NCBI RefSeq assembly: GCF_001411805.1
Contig: NZ_CP007212.1
Location: 3,844,001-3,908,000, forward strand
Length of the DNA stretch: 64,000 nucleotides
Direction: 5' to 3'
Source: Burkholderia plantarii
GTDB taxonomy: Bacteria > Pseudomonadota > Gammaproteobacteria > Burkholderiales > Burkholderiaceae
Shown: positions 61,622 through 64,000 of the stretch, piece after piece
Layout: every line of letters begins with the position of its first letter
Numbering within the stretch: the first letter of the stretch is position 1
Notes under the pieces: generated by a model
What the model was told of the DNA's origin: nothing
Database searches by the model: none
What the model saw: only the letters and a program-made list of their open reading frames with translations
Translations under genes and position numbers: made by a program

Positions 61622-62965
61622 TTGAGCACACAACCCGACGACTGGGTTGCGCGCAGCCTGCGCGCAGTCTGGCATCCCTGTACGCAGATGAAGCACCACG
61701 AGCGCATGCCGCTCGTGCCCGTGGCGCGCGGCGCCGGCCCGTGGCTCTACGACCACTCGGGCGCGCGCTACCTCGATGCGATCAGCTCGTGGTGGGTCAA
61801 CCTGTTCGGTCACGCGAACCCCCGCATCAACGCCGCGCTGAAGACGCAGCTCGACACGCTCGAGCACGCGATGCTGGCCGGCTGCACGCACGAGAGCGCG
61901 ATCGAGCTGGCCGAGCGCCTCGCCGCGCTGACCGGGCACACGCTCGGCCATGCGTTCTTCGCCTCGGACGGCGCCTCCGCCGTCGAGATCGCGCTGAAGA
62001 TGAGCTTCCACGCCTGGCGCAACGGCGGCCGCGCCGACAAGCGCGAGTTCGCCTGCGTGGCCAACGGCTATCACGGCGAGACCATCGGCGCGCTCGGCGT
62101 GACCGACGTGGCGCTGTTCAAGGACGCCTACGATCCGCTGATCCGCCACGCCCACGTGGTGGCCTCGCCCGACGCGCGCCAGGCCGCGCCCGGCGAGCGC
62201 GCGGCCGAGGTCGCCGCGCGCGCGCTGGCCGACGTCGAGCGGCTGTTCACCGAACGCGCCGGCGCGATCGCCGCGCTGATCGTCGAGCCGCTCGTGCAAT
62301 GCGCGGCCGGCATGGCGATGCACGACCCGTCGTACCTGAGCGGGCTGCGCGCGCTGTGCGACCGCCACGAAGTCCATCTGATCGCCGACGAGATCGCCGT
62401 GGGCTGCGGGCGCACCGGCACCTTCTTCGCCTGCGAGCAGGCCGGCGTGTGGCCCGACTTCCTGTGCCTGTCGAAGGGCATCAGCGGCGGCTACCTGCCG
62501 CTCTCGCTGGTGCTCTCGCGCGACGCGATCTACGAAGCGTTCTACGACGACGACACCACGCGCGGCTTCCTGCACTCGCACTCGTACACCGGCAACCCGC
62601 TCGCCTGCCGCGCCGCGCTCGCCACGCTCGACCTGTTCGCCGCCGACGACGTGCTGGCCGCCAACGCGCGCAAGTCGGCGCGGCTGCGCGAGGCGCTCGC
62701 GCCGCTCGGCGCGCGCGACGAGGTGCGCCACCTGCGCGAGCGCGGCACGATCTTCGCGTTCGACGTCGCGCTCGAGCCCGAGGCCGCGCGCGGCTTCTCG
62801 CGGCGCTTCTTCGAGCAGGGCCTGCGGCGCGAGCTGCTGCTGCGCCCGATCGGCACCACCGTCTACCTGATGCCGCCCTACGTGCTCGGCGACGACGAGA
62901 TCGACTGGCTCGCCGCGCGCACGCGCGAGACGCTCGACGCCACGCTGGCCGAGGTGCGCGCATGA
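61622..62965 (+). CDS. bioA: Adenosylmethionine-8-amino-7-oxononanoate aminotransferase BioA
   Basis: A 447-aa class III PLP aminotransferase converting KAPA to DAPA in biotin synthesis. It has the N-terminal [14 protein letters not shown] motif, [18 protein letters not shown], and PLP Lys285 in [31 protein letters not shown] provides the Asp contact. The TTG at 61622 is chosen because the conserved [20 protein letters not shown]-terminus begins there; the first ATG (61688) would remove it. It overlaps bioF as ATGA. Confidence 0.94.
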   Translation: MSTQPDDWVARSLRAVWHPCTQMKHHERMPLVPVARGAGPWLYDHSGARYLDAISSWWVNLFGHANPRINAALKTQLDTLEHAMLAGCTHESAIELAERLAALTGHTLGHAFFASDGASAVEIALKMSFHAWRNGGRADKREFACVANGYHGETIGALGVTDVALFKDAYDPLIRHAHVVASPDARQAAPGERAAEVAARALADVERLFTERAGAIAALIVEPLVQCAAGMAMHDPSYLSGLRALCDRHEVHLIADEIAVGCGRTGTFFACEQAGVWPDFLCLSKGISGGYLPLSLVLSRDAIYEAFYDDDTTRGFLHSHSYTGNPLACRAALATLDLFAADDVLAANARKSARLREALAPLGARDEVRHLRERGTIFAFDVALEPEAARGFSRRFFEQGLRRELLLRPIGTTVYLMPPYVLGDDEIDWLAARTRETLDATLAEVRA

Positions 62966-64000
62966 GCCCGCCGCCGAACCTGCTCGCCGCGCTCGAACGC
63001 GGCCTGGCCGAGATCGACGCGCAGGGCCTGCGCCGCGTGCGCCGCACCGCCGACACGGCGTGCGGCGCGCACATGACGGTGGACGGCCGCGAGATCGTCG
63101 GTTTCGCGAGCAACGATTATCTGGGCCTGGCCGCGCATCCTTTGCTCGTCGAGGCATTCGCCGAGGGCGCGCGGCGCTACGGCTCCGGCAGCGGCGGCTC
63201 GCACCTGCTGGGCGGCCATTCGCGCGCGCACGCCGCGCTCGAGGACGCGCTCGCCGAATTCGCCGGCGGCTTCAGCGGCGCGCCGCGCGCGCTCTACTTC
63301 AGCACCGGCTACATGGCGAACCTCGCCGCGCTGACCGCGCTGGTGGGGCGTGGCGCCGCGATCTTCTCCGATTCGCTGAACCACGCCTCGCTGATCGACG
63401 GCGCGCGGCTCTCGCGCGCCGAGATCCACGTCTATCCGCACGGCGACATGGACGCGCTGTCGGTGCAGCTGGCCGCCTCCGACGCCGAGATCAAGCTGAT
63501 CGTCTCCGACACCGTGTTCAGCATGGACGGCACCATCGCGCCGCTGGCGCGGCTCGTCACGCTGGCCGAGGCGCACGGCGCCTGGCTGGTGGTGGACGAC
63601 GCGCACGGCTTCGGCGTGCTCGGCCCGCAGGGGCGCGGCGCGCTGGCCGAATACGCGCTGCGCTCCGAGCAGCTGATCTACGTCGGCACGCTCGGCAAGG
63701 CCGCCGGCGTGGCCGGCGCGTTCGTGATCGCGCACGAGACCGTGATCGAGTGGATGATCCAGCGCGCGCGCAGCTACATCTTCACCACCGCCGCGCCGCC
63801 CTCGGTCGCGCACGCCGTGTCGGCCAGCCTCGCCGTGATCGGCGGCGCCGAGGGCGACGCGCGGCGCGCCCACCTGGCCGCGCTGATCGAGCGCACGCGC
63901 GCGATCCTGCGCGGCACGCGCTGGCAGCCGATCGATTCGGCCACCGCGGTGCAGCCGCTCGTGATCGGCGAGAACGAGGCCACGCTCGCCGCGATGCGCG
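62962..64000 (+). CDS. bioF: 8-amino-7-oxononanoate synthase BioF, 3' end outside window
   Basis: The first 346 codons of a PLP-dependent alpha-oxoamine synthase that condenses pimeloyl thioester with alanine. Visible are [26 protein letters not shown], the [11 protein letters not shown] and [17 protein letters not shown] segments, [10 protein letters not shown] and PLP Lys246 in [13 protein letters not shown]. The ATG at 62962 overlaps the bioA stop by 4 bp, so translation is coupled. The window ends before the stop. bioD and bioB are expected next but cannot be seen. Confidence 0.95.
   Translation, partial: MSPPPNLLAALERGLAEIDAQGLRRVRRTADTACGAHMTVDGREIVGFASNDYLGLAAHPLLVEAFAEGARRYGSGSGGSHLLGGHSRAHAALEDALAEFAGGFSGAPRALYFSTGYMANLAALTALVGRGAAIFSDSLNHASLIDGARLSRAEIHVYPHGDMDALSVQLAASDAEIKLIVSDTVFSMDGTIAPLARLVTLAEAHGAWLVVDDAHGFGVLGPQGRGALAEYALRSEQLIYVGTLGKAAGVAGAFVIAHETVIEWMIQRARSYIFTTAAPPSVAHAVSASLAVIGGAEGDARRAHLAALIERTRAILRGTRWQPIDSATAVQPLVIGENEATLAAMR

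Overview
The window is a GC-rich (about 70% by eye) piece of a Burkholderiales chromosome. Gene order and protein sequences fit the genus Burkholderia sensu lato, chromosome 1: split metH, birA-coaX-rfaE2, argS-SPOR-dsbA, lipA/lipB near a DUF493 gene, phaM, and bioA-bioF. The species is not determined. Almost all of it is ordinary housekeeping and catabolic DNA. I see no tRNA, rRNA, CRISPR array or prophage. One complete insertion sequence is present.

Layout. 1-5.5 kb: the end of a TlpA-like thioredoxin, then dctA-dctB-dctD on the minus strand, with a readable sigma-54 promoter and two upstream DctD-type sites. 5.5-11.2 kb: two acyl-CoA dehydrogenases and a fused enoyl-CoA hydratase/3-hydroxyacyl-CoA dehydrogenase in pimF-C-D order, with a divergent LysR gene. 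11.3-16.5 kb: a gamma-glutamyltransferase homologue lacking its nucleophile, a heptanucleotide repeat, and tauABC without tauD. 16.7-24.4 kb: lipA-lipB, DUF2917 with a divergent GcvA-like regulator, DUF493, D-amino-acid aminotransferase, dacA, a small alpha/beta hydrolase and a 2Fe-2S ferredoxin-like protein. 24.6-29.7 kb: an MCE/Mla-type lipid transport operon (permease, ATPase, MCE protein, lipoprotein) ending in a VanZ-like membrane protein. 30.3-37.2 kb: birA-coaX, rfaE2, a ferritin-like di-iron protein, a patatin phospholipase and phaM. 37.4-42.4 kb: enoyl-CoA hydratase, FAH-family hydrolase, a divergent IclR regulator, and DUF3108 and DUF3567 proteins. 42.5-51.3 kb: methionine synthase as two genes, DUF1840, argS, SPOR protein, dsbA and an SDR. 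51.3-52.5 kb: an IS110-family element. 52.6-64 kb: peptide-binding protein, MBL-fold hydrolase, decayed aceK, beta-carbonic anhydrase, thiolase, SDR, YchJ-like protein, secreted alpha/beta hydrolase, bioA and the start of bioF.

Most notable result. The IS110-family element (51279-52458) has a leader in which a complete bridge RNA can be read by eye. It has a 5' hairpin and two internal loops closed by outer and inner stems. All four guide segments match the left target, right target, left donor and right donor at the actual insertion boundaries, in the strand sense and order known from IS621. The matches fix a CT core (AG on the + strand), define both element ends to the base, and restore the pre-insertion target at the stop codon of the SDR gene.

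Other points worth attention. An internally deleted aceK remnant keeps its N-terminus, an internal kinase-region motif and its C-terminus in one open frame. A GGT-family lipoprotein has Ala at the nucleophile position and Leu at the substrate-binding Arg. The dctA leader holds a 9-bp hairpin. Several short-unit tandem repeats occur (7, 18, 9 and 6 bp).
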